DNA of 64,000 bases from Pelargonium x hortorum (Eukaryota; Streptophyta; Magnoliopsida; Geraniales; Geraniaceae). Each line of letters starts with the position of its first letter. Position 1 is the first letter of the stretch. The DNA is taken from contig JAYMTJ010000053.1 of the NCBI GenBank assembly GCA_036897525.1, positions 1 to 64,000 of the forward strand, in the 5' to 3' direction. A model generated the notes under the pieces. It was not told the DNA's origin, ran no database searches, and saw nothing but the letters and a program-made list of their open reading frames with translations. The position numbers and the translations under genes were made by a program. Below, one piece after another: positions 1 to 12,636 of this stretch.

Positions 1-180
1 TTCCATGAAATTGTGCACCACAAATAAGAGCTTATAAAGAGACCCGCGATTCCATAGAAAGACATCACAACCCCTCGGGGAAAAAAGAATTTGCTGAGAC
101 GGAAATAAAGATATCCAATTTCTGCCAAGATAACTGGAAGTTCCAACCAATAAGAATGCGAATGAACCCAAAAAAAGGAT
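1..180 (-). pseudogene. ycf4: Fragment of plastid ycf4 (photosystem I assembly protein), cut by the window edge
   Basis: Ycf4 is a thylakoid membrane protein that helps assemble photosystem I; it is usually about 184 residues long. Read on the minus strand, this stretch gives [28 protein letters not shown], then [11 protein letters not shown] and [10 protein letters not shown]. These match the two N-terminal membrane helices of land-plant Ycf4 (about residues 26-86) in order. The DNA itself is close to plant plastid ycf4, not only the protein. The gene is not intact: the conserved start (about the first 25 codons) is missing, with unrelated sequence upstream. The two matching halves also lie in different frames, with a net offset of two bases near positions 80-86, in a homopolymer beside a CCCCTCGGGG palindrome. 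The rest of the gene would lie left of the window. It is most likely a plastid-derived insertion in mitochondrial or nuclear DNA, or a dying copy in a plastid genome. Identification is firm; location is inferred. Confidence 0.88.
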
Positions 181-3100
181 AAGAAATTTATGGGTTCCTT
201 ATAATCATAGAATGGGGCTAATTTAAGAGAAGAGAGTTTATGACTAGCAAGAACAGCTATTTTAATTTGAACAAGATAAGCTAAATCTAATACAGGAAAA
301 CTGAAGAAAACTGTGATTTAAAAGTAAAGGTTTAAGGGCTGCTATTTAAGTAGTAATTCTAGTATATTTCTGTTTTTTTGGTGTTAATAAAAGCAGAATT
401 CAGCGATAAGTCTGGGTTTATGTAACAAGGAAAGCTTTCTGAAAAGGGCTGCTGATAAGATCGAAAATTTTAAGTGTATATCGCTTTGCCGAAGACGGAG
501 GAATTCCTAGTGGGTCTAGTAACAAAGTTTTCAAAAGAGTATCCTGGGTTAGGGCCTTGGGATAAATGTACACCTCGATATTAAGATTTTTTTCTTTCTA
601 AATAAAGCAGAGATTTCCCCTAATTAGGGATATGGAACATTTATTAGGAAATTTTAGTATATAGTTATATTGCCTTTTCGAAAAGAAGCTTAAGCGATCC
701 TATAACCTATATTTTATATAAAAACGGAGGTCCCATTCTTTTGTAAACAGCAATCTTTAGAATTAGAATATCTCTTTACTATAGAGTATTCCTACTCTGG
801 TTAACCTTAGCCTTTACTAGGCACATGTTTGATATCTTTAGTATTATACTATTCTACTAGCTTTTCTTTTTTTACTATGCTATAACGAGTACTTGTTAGT
901 TTTGACAAGGTCAAAGTATTTGAGTTTAATTATAGAAGTTTTATATAAATCTATTTGATAGAAAGCTGTCCTTTGGTACTAGGGATTCACCCCTTCTTAT
1001 CCTTTCTATTTATTTCGTTGAGGCAAGCTTCTGTTTAGAATCCTCCTCGCTCAGTCTAGTAGAAATCATAAGGTGTTAGCGTTTGGTTTAGAGAGACACG
1101 TGGAAGATAAGATACCTCTCCAAGTTCTTTATACATTTACATTGACTTAAAAGGGTTCTTTTAGAATGGAAATCTTCTGGCATAGTTTCGGCAATTGATA
1201 AGAAGTCCTCACTACTAGAAATAGAAAAGAGAAAAAACCCTTACTGAACTGATAGTTTATATAAAATATGGATAACCCTGTAATATGTAATATAAGATAA
1301 AGAAAGTGTTTATATGAATGTGACTAAGGGATTTATTTCCTTGTGTACTTACTAAATAGTATTTAGTTATCACGAAAGGATTTTATTCTTCTCTGACAAA
1401 CCAAACTATAAAATATATATAGGAATAGCCCACCTGTATACCGAGGTAGCATACCCCCGTGCATTATTTAAACTCTATTTCTATTTCAAAATTTATTAAT
1501 AGCATTTGGTTAATAAAGACTATTATGTAACTTTCCGCTATACTACAATACTGTACTAGGTAAGGGTTCCCAGAAAGAAAATTCTTCCTTCTTATCTTAT
1601 ATACTGCCCCCTTGCTTTACCCAATTTTTGGCCTATTCTGTTTAAACAATCCCCTTAAAATAAAGTGCTTCTTCTTTATTATTCAAAAGGGCCCCTTTAA
1701 ATATTCGACTTACAGGAAAGCTAATTTATTTCTTGTAATAAGACTGGTAGCGGTATCCTATATATTATATTACAGAAAGCAAAGGAGCGCTAGAAAAAGC
1801 AAGGATCTGCCCCTATTACTTATACTAACATACAATGGACATAAAAGCAAAAACTACGAGGCGTACTAAAAGAAAAGGGCAATCTCTCTTAGTTAACTTG
1901 ATATAGGTAAGTTTTTTGTTCTATATAAAGTTCAAATCAAATAATGTTATTTCCATTTGATGCACCAGTGAATTGGTGCTTTTCGCTACTAGATTAAGTA
2001 ATGCTCCTTTGTTTAAAGACTAAAAGGCAATCCCTTAAAATGAAAACTCAACCAGTAATTTATTTGAATCCATTGAATAAGGTTTCTCTCGAAATGACAG
2101 TTATTATTCGGAATCTCCTTAAATTGACTATTCTTTGTCTTTTATATTACTATTAAGTAAATCCGGGAAAATTCTAAATTTAGACATTTATTTCTCTATT
2201 TTTTTGGGCTGGTTTAAGTATACTGTAGTCAAGTGTCTTTAGATACCTTTTACGAACAAGTAATCCTCTTTTAGTACATTAGCTAGACTTCTTATTAAGA
2301 GTTTGATATTAAGGCCTTTATTCCCTATTAATTATTTGAAAAGGACTTGCTTTAATAATTATTTTGATATTCCCAATGTACGATAGGTTTTTCATATAGA
2401 AATCTTTATTAAGATAAGAAGCTTAATAAGGCAGCAGCAAGTCTCTGGTTTTTGCTAAGAGGGACCCTATAAAGAAAGTATATATTTAGGAAAATCTCGG
2501 GGATCCTAATTCCAGTATATATTATTTGGATAGGAGTCACCCTTCTAAATTCAATTTCCTATAATCTAAAGTGCTTGTAGTGTAGCATTGACTAACAAAC
2601 TGGGGGGAAGCTCTTTGTAAAAGAAAGACTCTTTTTCATAGATCTATGGCTTGAGTGATGAGATTACAAATAAGTTAGCAGTTTTGCTAGTAGCAGCCGA
2701 GTAATTAGAGTAACTTCATACGAGCCAGGGACCCCCACCGTAGCAAGGAAATCCAAGTAAGAGTCCCAAAACGGTTTAGAATTCTTGATATATATACTAA
2801 GGGTTCTACCTAACAGCAGTCTCGAGCTTAGAAATATATATAGTAAACGAAAGTGAGTCCAAACTAAGGCAGAGTCTTTTCTTGAGACATTCTTGGGATA
2901 TCTCAGGATTTTACTAAATTTAGTAGTCCTGCGAAAAAAAGCAGTTGGTAATGCTAAATCTAAGAAATAGGAGACTCTGCCGGAGCTTAAATTGCATTGC
3001 ACCAGGCGTTATCAAAAATCCCTTAACTAAGAGGGCCCGTCTACTGAAAATTGATATAGTAGTAATATTCCTTGAAGGGAAGCCATACTTTAGGATCTAG

Positions 3101-4080
3101 TATTTACTTCTTTTTTTAGGGCTCCCTTTTCAATTAATCCATTTCCCGAGAAACTTGTAATTCAGAAAAGACTATCCCCTTGGAATAAAGTATCCTGGTG
3201 TAATTGAGGAGCAAGTGGTCTTATTAAAATGAAAGAAGTTCGATATTAGAAAACTGACTCTTGAGGGGACCCCAGTTACCACTTGTGCACCAATCTAGAA
3301 CCAGTATTTAAGGTAATACTTGGCTCTTTCTAACCGAGATAGGGATTCTCTTAATATACAAATATCTGAAGTGCGTGCTTTGACTTGCTTTGAAGGGACC
3401 CTAGTTAGTATTTGCTAAAGGGATCTCTCGTAATTCATTATGGGAATATTCAAACCCACAAGTATCGTACAAAGGTTAGGCTTTTACCAACGATGTTGAA
3501 AGGAAAGAATCCCTTGCCCTATCCACTAAAGTAGCACTGGCTAGAATTACTTGGTTGTATATTATATTATATACTCTGATGAGAGACAAATTACTAAGTT
3601 TACAAAGAAGGATCCTTCCAGGCAATGCACTCATTTTATATGAGGTCAAAATTCTCTAAAAGGGCCCGTTATTCGAAACGAAAAGGCCGTATGGCAAGTT
3701 TAGGGGAATAGGCAAGACTAATAGACTCCGGTTTACAAAAGTTATAAAACAAGTCGTGATCATGAAGTCTGATTCTTTATCAACTTATGCAAAGTAAGTA
3801 CAAAAAGTTCAATTTCTTAAGCTTCTCCGAAAACCCTGAACTTGGTAATCTTAACTTAATCTGATTTTTCAAGGTATATCCATAGTAATTGGAATTTGAA
3901 TAAAAATAGCATATGAGTAATCCCGGACTTGAGAAATAGGGTCTTAACTTAAACTTAATAAGGGTAAAGTTTTGCAAATTATATGTATATTAAAAAGATT
4001 TTAGAAGTATAAAGACGAAGAATCATGTTCTCTGAGAAAGAGTGTGGCTCAATTTTTGTGTATTACCTAGCTGTGTCCCC
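181..4080. other. Unassigned AT-rich DNA
   Basis: I see no convincing gene here. Short open frames (for example 1612-1869 on the plus strand and 2664-3002 on the minus strand) have the Leu/Phe/Ile/Lys/Ser make-up expected of chance translation. The stretch is notable only for several short perfect palindromes with a GG...CC core, including GGGCCC at 1689, 3033 and 3662, and GGAATTCC at 500. Confidence 0.7.
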
Positions 4081-4082
4081 TA

Positions 4083-4138
4083 CCTCCATTCATTAGCAGC
4101 CAAGCAAGAACCAAAGCCAATCTGCTAATGAATGGAGG
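4083..4138. repeat. Perfect 17-bp inverted repeat (hairpin)
   Basis: The arm at 4083-4099 (CCTCCATTCATTAGCAG) is the exact reverse complement of 4122-4138, with a 22-base spacer between. A perfect stem of this length is far beyond chance in 64 kb. It has no T-tract on either side typical of an intrinsic terminator. On the minus strand it covers the end of the protein-like tract at 4093-4440, so it could stabilise a 3' end. It could equally be the scar of a small transposed or inverted segment. Function is inferred only from position. Confidence 0.9.
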
Positions 4139-4440
4139 ACAGTGCTTTGCAGTAGCTCTTTCTTTGTCTTCTTGGGTTCTTTCTTGTATTCATGGAAACC
4201 CGGCTGTATCGCTCGCTGGCAAAGAATTGTTAGAAGTATGTGTGCTGCTAAAGTCATTAAAAAAAGTTTTAGAGCCTGCTCGTTATGTAAGGTGTTCTAT
4301 TATAATACTAGAGTACTAATTGCATTTCCCTCCTTTACAAAGTTTCAGTATTGTGTTTCCTGTCAAGAATCTAGTGGAATTGGTTTACTCTCTTGTTTGG
4401 AATCGTCATAGTCTCTCTTACTTGTACTAGACGCTGCCAT
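4093..4440 (-). pseudogene. Possible decayed protein-coding tract, unknown family
   Basis: From an ATG at 4440 the minus strand gives a hydrophilic stretch that begins MAASSTSKRDYDDSKQESK and includes PIPLDS and FVKEGNA. The same frame then continues as a hydrophobic and later Lys-rich piece (KKEPKKTKKELL) ending inside the inverted repeat. The frame is open over about 115 codons apart from about four breaks if the standard code is used; two of the interruptions are TGA, where Trp would fit. I do not recognise the family. Support is composition only (many Asp, Glu, Lys and Ser in an AT-rich background) and the coincidence of the end with the hairpin. The overlapping plus-strand frames at 4128-4411 look like shadows of this one. 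It may still be chance. Confidence 0.33.
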
Positions 4441-7400
4441 ATTCTCATATTCAGTGTATATACGATTTTTTTTTGAACAAACTTCTCTCATTTCGTCTGA
4501 TTCTACAAGAGGTTTCTCTTCTAGGAACTTACCAATCCTAGAAAGGACGTGTTCTTAAAATGGATACAATTTCACAGAAATGACTCAATTCACTCAAGTA
4601 GGAATTTCTCGCGAGTTTCCAGGCTTACGCTTTCTTTTTTCTAGGATAGCTTGAATTTTTTTTTTATTTTGTCTCGTTCAAGAAATTTTGAGTAAAAGCG
4701 ACTATCGCGGGACTTTATGTGCCGGATTTAAGGTTAAGAGTGGGGATATAATATTTTCATGTAAAATGACGGCAAGCTATGCTCTGTTACTGCTTACTCT
4801 TCATTTAACGTTGACTTCGAAAAATGGAGTTTCAATCCCCTCTATACAAGTACAGAATTTCTTACTATTTGCTATAACTCGGAGAGCCCCTATTTACTTT
4901 ACCGAGGAATTTACAGAATATGAAAAGAGAATACATAGCTGCTCAAAAGGTCTCTTTCTTTATGTCTAGATTCCTCAAATTTTTCTTTCAGTGCCTTGTT
5001 AAAGGCCTTTAAGTCCTAGTTTCAACGCCCCTGAATATGGTAAGTTTGCTAGCGCAAAGGGTTCGGTTCTTTTAATGCTCACTTCGTGCTAATTCAGGAC
5101 GTTAAATAATTATGTTTCGAAAAGGGTAACGCGCTAGAGGAGAGGAGAGGATAAATACCATTTTATACGAATAAGTCAGCATCGAAACAAGACAGGGCGA
5201 ATAGGGAATCCCTAGGAAGAAGCACTCCTAACAACAAAGGATTTGACTGGGTATCCAGATTCACTTAAGAAGCAAAAGGGGAGAATCTCAATACGATGCC
5301 CGAAAGTTCCTAATTTACAGTGGAAATCCGCAAACCCGTTCTTATCGCTGCTATGTATACCTTGCCTTGATCGCAAGGAAAACTGAAAGACTTCTGAGAT
5401 AGAAAAAAAGCCTATCCTTTAGAGGATGCGTGGGGCACTTTATCTTTGGTTTAGTTTCAATTCTCAGTAACTCCCAAGGCAAAGCTAAGGTTCCTTTGAA
5501 AACTCGGAATTAGGGAATTGCTATTAGCAGCTGGTACCGAAGAAATCTTTTAGTTTAGAGAGAGACTCGAAACTTTCTAAGCGCAGTTAAATAGGTATTA
5601 TAAGCCTAAGAAAGAGGGACCTCCCTCCTTATTTAAAATCCCCTAAGCAGCATTTAAAGGAACAGGCAACTTCAAGATCATATACCTATCCTCTTTCCTC
5701 AGAGATTTAACCCTCTTAGTTAGACGCCCTATCTTGATGATAGCTTCTTTCTTAAGAGCTAAAAGACTCTTACAATTTGACAGCTTTTTGAGAAGATATA
5801 CCTATAATTTTCCTATTTTTTTAGAATAACCCTCCCCAAATCCAAATTAAAAAATAAGTTATTCATGATTAAGTCTCAGTGCCTCTATACGAAACGAAGG
5901 AGACCTTGCTAAAAGGAGTTCTTGTGCCTGTATAAAAAAAAAAAGATGTATCATAGGCCCTTTTCCGGGTATTGCAGCTAACTATGTTTTACATTTATGT
6001 TAAAGACCCTTGTTGAACAATATCTTATAAGTTCTTGCTTGTTTAGAGTAGAGCTTTTATAAAATATCTGCGCGTCCCTTTCCTTGCTAAATCAAATTAA
6101 GTAAGTCCTTGGAGTGAGAGTGCAATATGTACCAAAAAAAAGTATAATATACCTGAAGCAAGATACAAGTCAAGAGTCATAAGAAACTTGGGTAATTTGG
6201 ATACTATACTAGGGGTCCCCTCCCCTTATAAAACAGGCGTTGAAGTAGATAACTAAGCGCATAAAGTGGAACTTCGTCAGGAATATTTTCAATATAATAT
6301 AAAGTATAAACTTATAGACTCCTTTTAGAAAGGTGTTTGTTATATGATACCTCGAAACAAAACCTAATATAAAGAAACAAAGTTTACTTAAAAGAGGTTA
6401 ATTTACAGAGTAATAAGCTTAAACTTTGGCTCTTAGAAGGTAATAAACACTCCCGGCCCTTTATCGGAATCCCGATTTATAATGTAACGAGCTTCCCCGG
6501 AAAGAAAATAGAAGGGTGTTAAGTCAAAGAGGTGCTAGGTACTAAGAATTTAAAGCAATGTTATATGGTGGAGTTCCCCTATTCTAGATCGAAGTTGATA
6601 TATTCTGCTTTTAGTTGTGTTTATCCCTAAAAGTTCGCAGGCAGCTCTCGGCTGTTACAACTAGCTTGGTGTTCGGGGTCAATGCAATAGAAATTATAAC
6701 CCCTTAAGTTAAGTCTCCGAAGATCTAATTAGTACTCTACAAGATATGAACCCCATTTGAACGATTCGTCAGATAGAGGACTCTAACAAGTTAAGTTAAG
6801 TTAACAAGTGAGAATATATTCAGGGTTGGATTGGAAACTTACAAAGGGCTTGAGTAATGAAATATAGACAAATAGGGTATGGTATAAAGCGACTCTTAAC
6901 TCTTCAATTAATTTAATTTGTTACCCTAGTTATAATCTATAAATAAAAAAAAACAGAGATATTTCTAAATTAGACATCGCGCAAGCATCTTGGCAAGACT
7001 GGCACTCCTTATTTTACATTCTATGCCTGGCTTAAAGGATCTCCTTCATTTCAATAAACAAATTGAACTTTCTCCTTAGGAACCTTTATTTACTATAAAT
7101 AGATTATTACTGAAAACTTGGAATACCTAGACTGCAAAACCCTATTTGTATACTAGCACTTCACTTCCCTTAAATAAAAAATTTTTAAAGCGAATCTTCT
7201 AAAGTTGAGTAGCCTTCCCTGGATACCTTGTTTTATAACTCTTTCTTTTCTGGAGATTTGCTGGGTCTTTATCATAAGCCATACTCAAGAATACAAACCT
7301 CTCTACCAAACTCTATATAAACTGACTTCTTTACAGGAAAGACCCTTTAGCTTAAGTTCTATACTTTGTCTTGATAGCGAAAAGAAAATAATCCCTATAT

Positions 7401-10400
7401 TGCTCTTTTATTTTTTTTCTCTCGTACGAGTTCGAGGACTTCCGAGCAGACAACGAACGACTGGGATTGCAAGTAAAGTGGTGTTATATTGACCGGTAAA
7501 TGGGGTTTAAAACCTGTAAAGTTACTTACTTTATTATTTGGATACCTGCTCTATGTAAAAAGATATAAGGGAGTTTCCCCCTTGCAGTAAACTAGAAATA
7601 GGTCGGCTTTTTTTCTCTATTATAACAGGGATACTCTGCATTTTGAACTCGCGGTCTTTATTTCAATTTATATCGGCGTTGATAAGAAATTCTCCCTACT
7701 ATATACTATATTCCATAAACAACTCCTAAGTTATCTATAAGACTCCCATATGTATGAATAACTAAAACTTGTATGGAAAATCCTTAGAATCGGAAACTCT
7801 CGAGTATTCTAGTTTCTTAAGTGTACGACGTATTCATATGTAAGTCTTAACAAGGCAAGTGCTTGTATATACGGTAAAAGAAAAGTCTTTGTCTAGAGCA
7901 CGGGCTTCTATTACTATAAAACAAAGGGTGGACTTGCCTAGTAAAATGCAATTGAATTAAATTGACTTTATTTATTTCAGTAATTTCGAGAAAAGTCAAA
8001 ACCCTACAGGAACTTTTTTAGTATTATACCCTTTTTTAAAAGGACATTTAGGTAAGGCGCCCCTGGTTTCTTACGTAAAAAAAGATTTTATAAACATTGT
8101 CAAAAATTTTGTTACTACTCAGATTGCCTTTACACGTACTTGACCTAATCGGATAGAATGAAGGTGTTTCCAGAGACTTATTAATTTTCAGGCTTGCTAA
8201 GGAATACAATCCTTGTAACTCTTTATAAATAAAGAATAAAGCGATTCAAAGCCCCGTTTAAAGAGATAAACTACATACTCGCCTTATATCTACTTAGATT
8301 TCAAATTCCTGTTATTATAGCAAGAGTTAGTCCTTCTAAAAAAAACTACTTAACTTAAAATGCTACAAAAATATTGACTTGCTTGGCAAAGGGCCCCATT
8401 TCGAGTAGAAATAGTTGAGGATCCTCTAGATAAAAAAGGAATAATCTGCCTTTCTTTGTAATAATCTTGTAAGAACTTGGTAATATCTCCCTGAACCTAG
8501 CTATACGAGATTATAAGAAGCTCCTTACGGATAAAGCTCATAGAAGAGAAGACTCTTAACCACAAAATTACAAATGAGTTTTAACTGTATAAAACATCCG
8601 ACCAAACTAGACTTACTATTGCTTTATTATTTCTAACAACTAAGGTCTCTCTTGGTATCCCAGAATTAAAAGAGCATTCAGCTATATTATATAAAGAATC
8701 CTACAAAACTTGCCCTCAAAATGACCAAAAGAAAGCAGCCCTAAAAATGAAACGTAATTAAAATGATATTTCTTTTCGTTTGTGTACAACAACTTCATAC
8801 TTAAAAAATAAAAGTAATTAGTAGTACCTCTTAGGTATTGGTATTCCAAAGTTATAAGCCTCTGTAAGGGGTTGTAAAGGTTACTTCAAAACAAGGGATT
8901 CCTAAAGGAAGCTAGAATAGAATTTCCTTTCCTAAGTCAAACAAACCCTGTTAAAATAGAAAATAGATCGCAAATTAATGAAATGGTAGAAAAAAGCATG
9001 CGCAGGGATCTCCCAACAAGGGTTTAACGCTGGCGTTAAGGGCCATAATAAGAGGTTTTCAATTATATTGTTTAAGCCTTTATACTCTGTTTTCGTTCTA
9101 TCCAATAAATAAAGGTCATTTTTTTACCTTTAATTCTTAGGCATTGCCTTATACCAATTTCATTTGAAGTGCTTATTCCCGTAATTTAAGCAGTATTCAC
9201 AAGGCTTGAGCCGGAGTTTACTAGCAAAGTCTTTTCGTTCTGTTTTTCTAATTTGTATATCCGGGGTAGGACTTGTTTTATTATATTTACGAGTGCTATG
9301 TACCCTAAATTGCCTTAATTTATAGCGGGTCCTACTCAAAAAAATGTCTTACTTTTCCGGTAAGAGAATAAAACATAGACACTGCCTCAAATAAAAGAAA
9401 TCCTTTTTTAAGTTTTGTTTTATTAGGCTTTCCCTCACCCTGTACCAAAACGTCCTGAAGTTCACTTGATAGTTTGTTTTGTCAGATCTAAATACGCGCG
9501 AAAAAAGCCCACGGGGAGCCCCTTTATCTTCTTATATCTTATATTTATTACAAAAGCTATAGGGAATTCACTTACGTAAATAATTGTTAGGGGTATAGTA
9601 TATAATGGCATCGATTAGCGAGAAGTTCAATAGAAATAAATTAGAGCGTGTACCAAAATTCTTTTTGTAATATAATAGGGTTAAGGTATTCCTACAAATG
9701 TAGGATAATCGTATTGCCCCAACTACCTTGAGCGGATTCAGTAAGTTAAAAAAAGGAAGGGTGACCCTAAAATATTAAAAGTGGGCTTCACTAAAAGAGC
9801 CTCCTTTACTTGCAAGTGCTTTAGGTGTTAACGTAAATAAGACTTTTAGTTTTCTTCCTATTTTCAGTACAAATAGTCAGTCATTTTCTTTGCTTTCGGA
9901 CTTTCAGAGTTTAAAATCTAGGATCTCCAAAAGTAGGGATAAAAAAGAAAATAGTTTAAGCGATCTATGGGAGTCCCCTTCTAAGATACAGGGAGGGATT
10001 AGTGCATCGCTGTTATACGAAGTGAAGTACTCGAGTTTTGTCAGATTCTGGATCTGTTTTTTTGGCGGTAGCTGTGTAAAATAAATAGAAGAGAAGATAG
10101 GACGCTAATTGTTTGGTATGGATTTGGATTATCTGCTCCGGGTTCTAATTATTTATCTGGATAAACTTAGTTATAGTAATGTAGACATAAAATTCATAGA
10201 AAACCTGAGAGTGAGAGGAGAGTAGGTGAAGCGTAGACCTAATTACACGAGTAACACAGGTTCAAGTTTCGTAATGTTTCAAAAGTCTTTATTCTTATAT
10301 CCTGGAAAATATCCACTCTAAAAAAAAGACCTATCCACTTAACTTAGGAAGGAGTTCCTTTAAATATTATAGTATGATTTTCTTGAGTCAAAATCTCGAA

Positions 10401-11515
10401 TCCCAAGAATTTTAGGGCTCTTTTTCCCTTTATTTTTTAATTCTGCAATCCTTGCAATGCAAGCTTAAACGACCTATAATATAAGTTTCCTACAAATTAT
10501 CTAACTCGAGACGCCAACTTGATAAGAATGATAAAGTGAAATGCCTCCTCTATTAAAAAATACGCGTAGCAATCCCGCTCCCTTAGCTAACTTAGTTATA
10601 AAAAAGATATCCTTTTTGGCTATTGCAGAATAGAAAGTAGGGTCCGGTAACTCTTGGCATACACTTAACTTCCTTACTCTGAAACGGTTTTGTCACTTAG
10701 AAGTTCTTAGTAATCGCCTAACTAGGAATTATGGATATCCACTTACGACTTGTTCAATTAAAAAAAGGGAAGAACCCCTAAATATGAAAGACTTCTAAAA
10801 AACACTTATTTATTGTAAGGATAACAAATCCATCTCAATTAAGAAGCAATACCAAAACCTTTGTACGACTATATTACGTGCACTAAAACACAAATCAGTG
10901 TGCCAAGTTAGTTAGTTTCAGTTGGCTACCTCTAAGCCTTTACTTTCGTTTTACTCTCTCTTTAGAATCCCTTATATTTGTACTTTCCGCCCCCAGATTG
11001 TACTTTACTAATGCAAGACATCCAGAAAATAAAGTAGGACGCACGGAATCCGTAGGATTTCCTTACTAGGAAGCAATATCTCTAGTCCGATCGAGAAAAT
11101 ATTATTTCGTCAAGATAATAAGTATTCGGTACAGACTTTGTCCTTGGCAGAAAAAAGATTAACTGGAATGCTATTATTCTTCAATATTACGAGTGAAAAT
11201 CCTATAACTAACTTATGAATTCTTTTCTCTAGGAGAATACCAAAGGAATACCTAAGAGAACTCTAACAGCTGACTGGCAAGCCTTTTTTGAGCCTTAGTT
11301 GGAGGGCGTAGCTTGACAGTAAGGAAATACTAGAAAACTCCTTAAAAAAACTATTACGTAAAAGTAGTTTATTATAAAAGACTTTGAAACTTACTTATAT
11401 CCAGAATCCGGGTTGCTATTAACTATATTAGAGAAAACGTCCCGTTTTTAGCACCCTATTTATATCTTATTTCTATCTAAGGTCAATTTCTCTATGTGCC
11501 TAACCACCAGAAGAA
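4441..11515. other. Long unassigned stretch; weak open frames only
   Basis: About 7 kb with no gene I can name. The longest frames are 4688-4969 (+, 93 codons), 7205-7492 (+, 95 codons) and a plus-strand stretch ending at 10084 that is open for about 100 codons if no start codon is required. The last is Ser/Lys/Glu-rich and is the most protein-like of the three, but all are at the length expected by chance. Small sequence features include a purine-rich GAGGA run at 5136-5150, three TTAAG units at 6791-6804 and a GGGCCC at 8391. Confidence 0.6.
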
Positions 11516-11523
11516 TTTGATGC

Positions 11524-11557
11524 ATTTATCGATAGAAAGTAAAGTTTATCGATAAAT
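11524..11557. repeat. Inverted and direct repeat around two ATCGAT cores
   Basis: ATTTATCGATA (11524-11534) is mirrored by TATCGATAAAT (11547-11557) across a 12-base spacer. Because the core is itself palindromic, TTTATCGATA is also present twice as a direct repeat (11525 and 11545). Such an arrangement is typical of a dimeric protein-binding site. It lies about 40 bp upstream of the short frame at 11600, so an operator-like role is possible but unproven. A single 11-bp stem is not rare enough in 64 kb to exclude chance. Confidence 0.6.
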
Positions 11558-11599
11558 ATTATAGCTTACTAGGGAAAGGTGTAGGATCGGGGGAGTATT

Positions 11600-11683
11600 A
11601 TGGCAAAAAACAGAATCGAAGAATTTAGATCTGACAAGATTGAGCTCTTAATTTCCCAGTTACAGGAGCTTAAGAAAGTCTAA
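11600..11683 (+). pseudogene. Short protein-like frame with a purine-rich lead, unknown
   Basis: This is a 27-codon frame starting MAKNRIEEF and containing KIELLISQLQELKKV, an amphipathic Glu/Lys/Leu pattern of the kind seen in coiled coils or small regulators. A GGGGGAG tract at 11589-11595, four bases before the ATG, looks like a bacterial-type ribosome binding site, which is unusual for this window. More protein-like sequence follows but is broken. It opens an island (11.5-12.9 kb) of short frames with similar composition. I do not recognise the family. The frame is too short for statistical support, so it could be a gene start or chance. Confidence 0.3.
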
Positions 11684-12030
11684 GGCGACATTTTTGTTAA
11701 CAGCGTAACAAAATCGAAAAATATTATTGAGAATGCACTGTTAATTGCTCAAGTACCTTGTATATGTAAAGGACCTGTGGCTAAGTTCTGAACGCGTTTG
11801 TTTATCTTGTGCACTTCAGGAGAGCTCTGGTAGTCAAAAAAGAACCCTAGCTAGATTCAATGAAAGATTAGAAAATTCTGATAGGCTCTAGTTTAGTCTT
11901 GGTTCGACCTTGATTTAGTATTTAGAAATGAGGTCAGTATATAATTTCTGGAAAAGGCTACAGTGTCTTTGTTAATGGGGGGTTTTAGCTTGTACTGCTA
12001 GTTTGTAGGTTATGATGAATGAATTGATAA

Positions 12031-12129
12031 ATGTTTTTAGAAAGAATTAATTCTTTTAATGAGCTCGGAAATGGGGAACTTTCTAACTTCTTAGCCTGGC
12101 TTGAACAATACCAACAAGGAAATGAATGA
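12031..12129 (+). pseudogene. Short protein-like frame, unknown, overlapping the next start
   Basis: This 32-codon frame begins MFLERINSF and ends with NFLAWLEQYQQGNE, giving a helical, Glu/Gln-rich C-terminus. Its TGA stop overlaps the ATG at 12126 of a Lys/Arg-rich frame in an ATGA junction, the arrangement typical of translationally coupled bacterial or phage genes. The following frame (MKHKKSLNRN...) soon runs into breaks. I do not recognise the family. Together with 11600-11683 and 12482-12571 it suggests relics of a compact prokaryote-like or plasmid/virus-like gene cluster. The inference rests on composition and the overlap alone. Confidence 0.3.
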
Positions 12130-12481
12130 AACACAAAAAAAGTCTAAATAGGAATATTAAAAAACCAAGAATTAAAGGAACCCTAACCCTTTTTTCTAAA
12201 TCAGAAGTCTTACTGCTGTTTTAGTTATCCTTATAAGCTTCTATCGATTATAATGAAGGGCTCTTTTCAAGCCAAGGGAAGACTAAATACTTTGACTATG
12301 GTAATGGCAGTACAAGTAAAGCTTTAGATGTAATAACCCCTTCTATCCATCTGTAAAATGTAAAAAAAACTTTTCGGTTTATATTTAGCAGACAAATTGT
12401 AAAGAATACCTCTACGCAAGTATAGGGTAGCTGTTGAATCCCTTTCTGATAGATCATAATGAGACTTGTTTTATATAGTAT

Positions 12482-12571
12482 ATTGAAGAGCAGTTTGGAG
12501 AGCAGAGCATATTTGCTCAGAGTATAAATCTCAATCTTCCCGAGGACTACAAACCCATGTGGGTTTATTAA
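12482..12571 (+). pseudogene. Protein-like fragment, unknown
   Basis: The frame reads IEEQFGEQSIFAQSINLNL followed by PEDYKPMWVY, with no natural start codon. Its acidic, Gln/Asn-rich make-up stands out against the surrounding AT-rich DNA. It is probably the tail of a decayed gene in the same island as 11600-11683 and 12031-12129. No family is recognised, and at 29 codons it cannot be separated from chance on length. Confidence 0.25.
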
Positions 12572-12636
12572 AGTAGTTAAGGGTTACTTATAGTGGTACA
12601 TTTTTCAGGTAGACTAAAGCCAATTGTTATAAACAC

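Noticed and set aside
7205-7492. Longest plus-strand ORF (95 codons)
   Set aside because: The length matches the chance expectation for 64 kb at this base composition, and no domain or start signal is evident.
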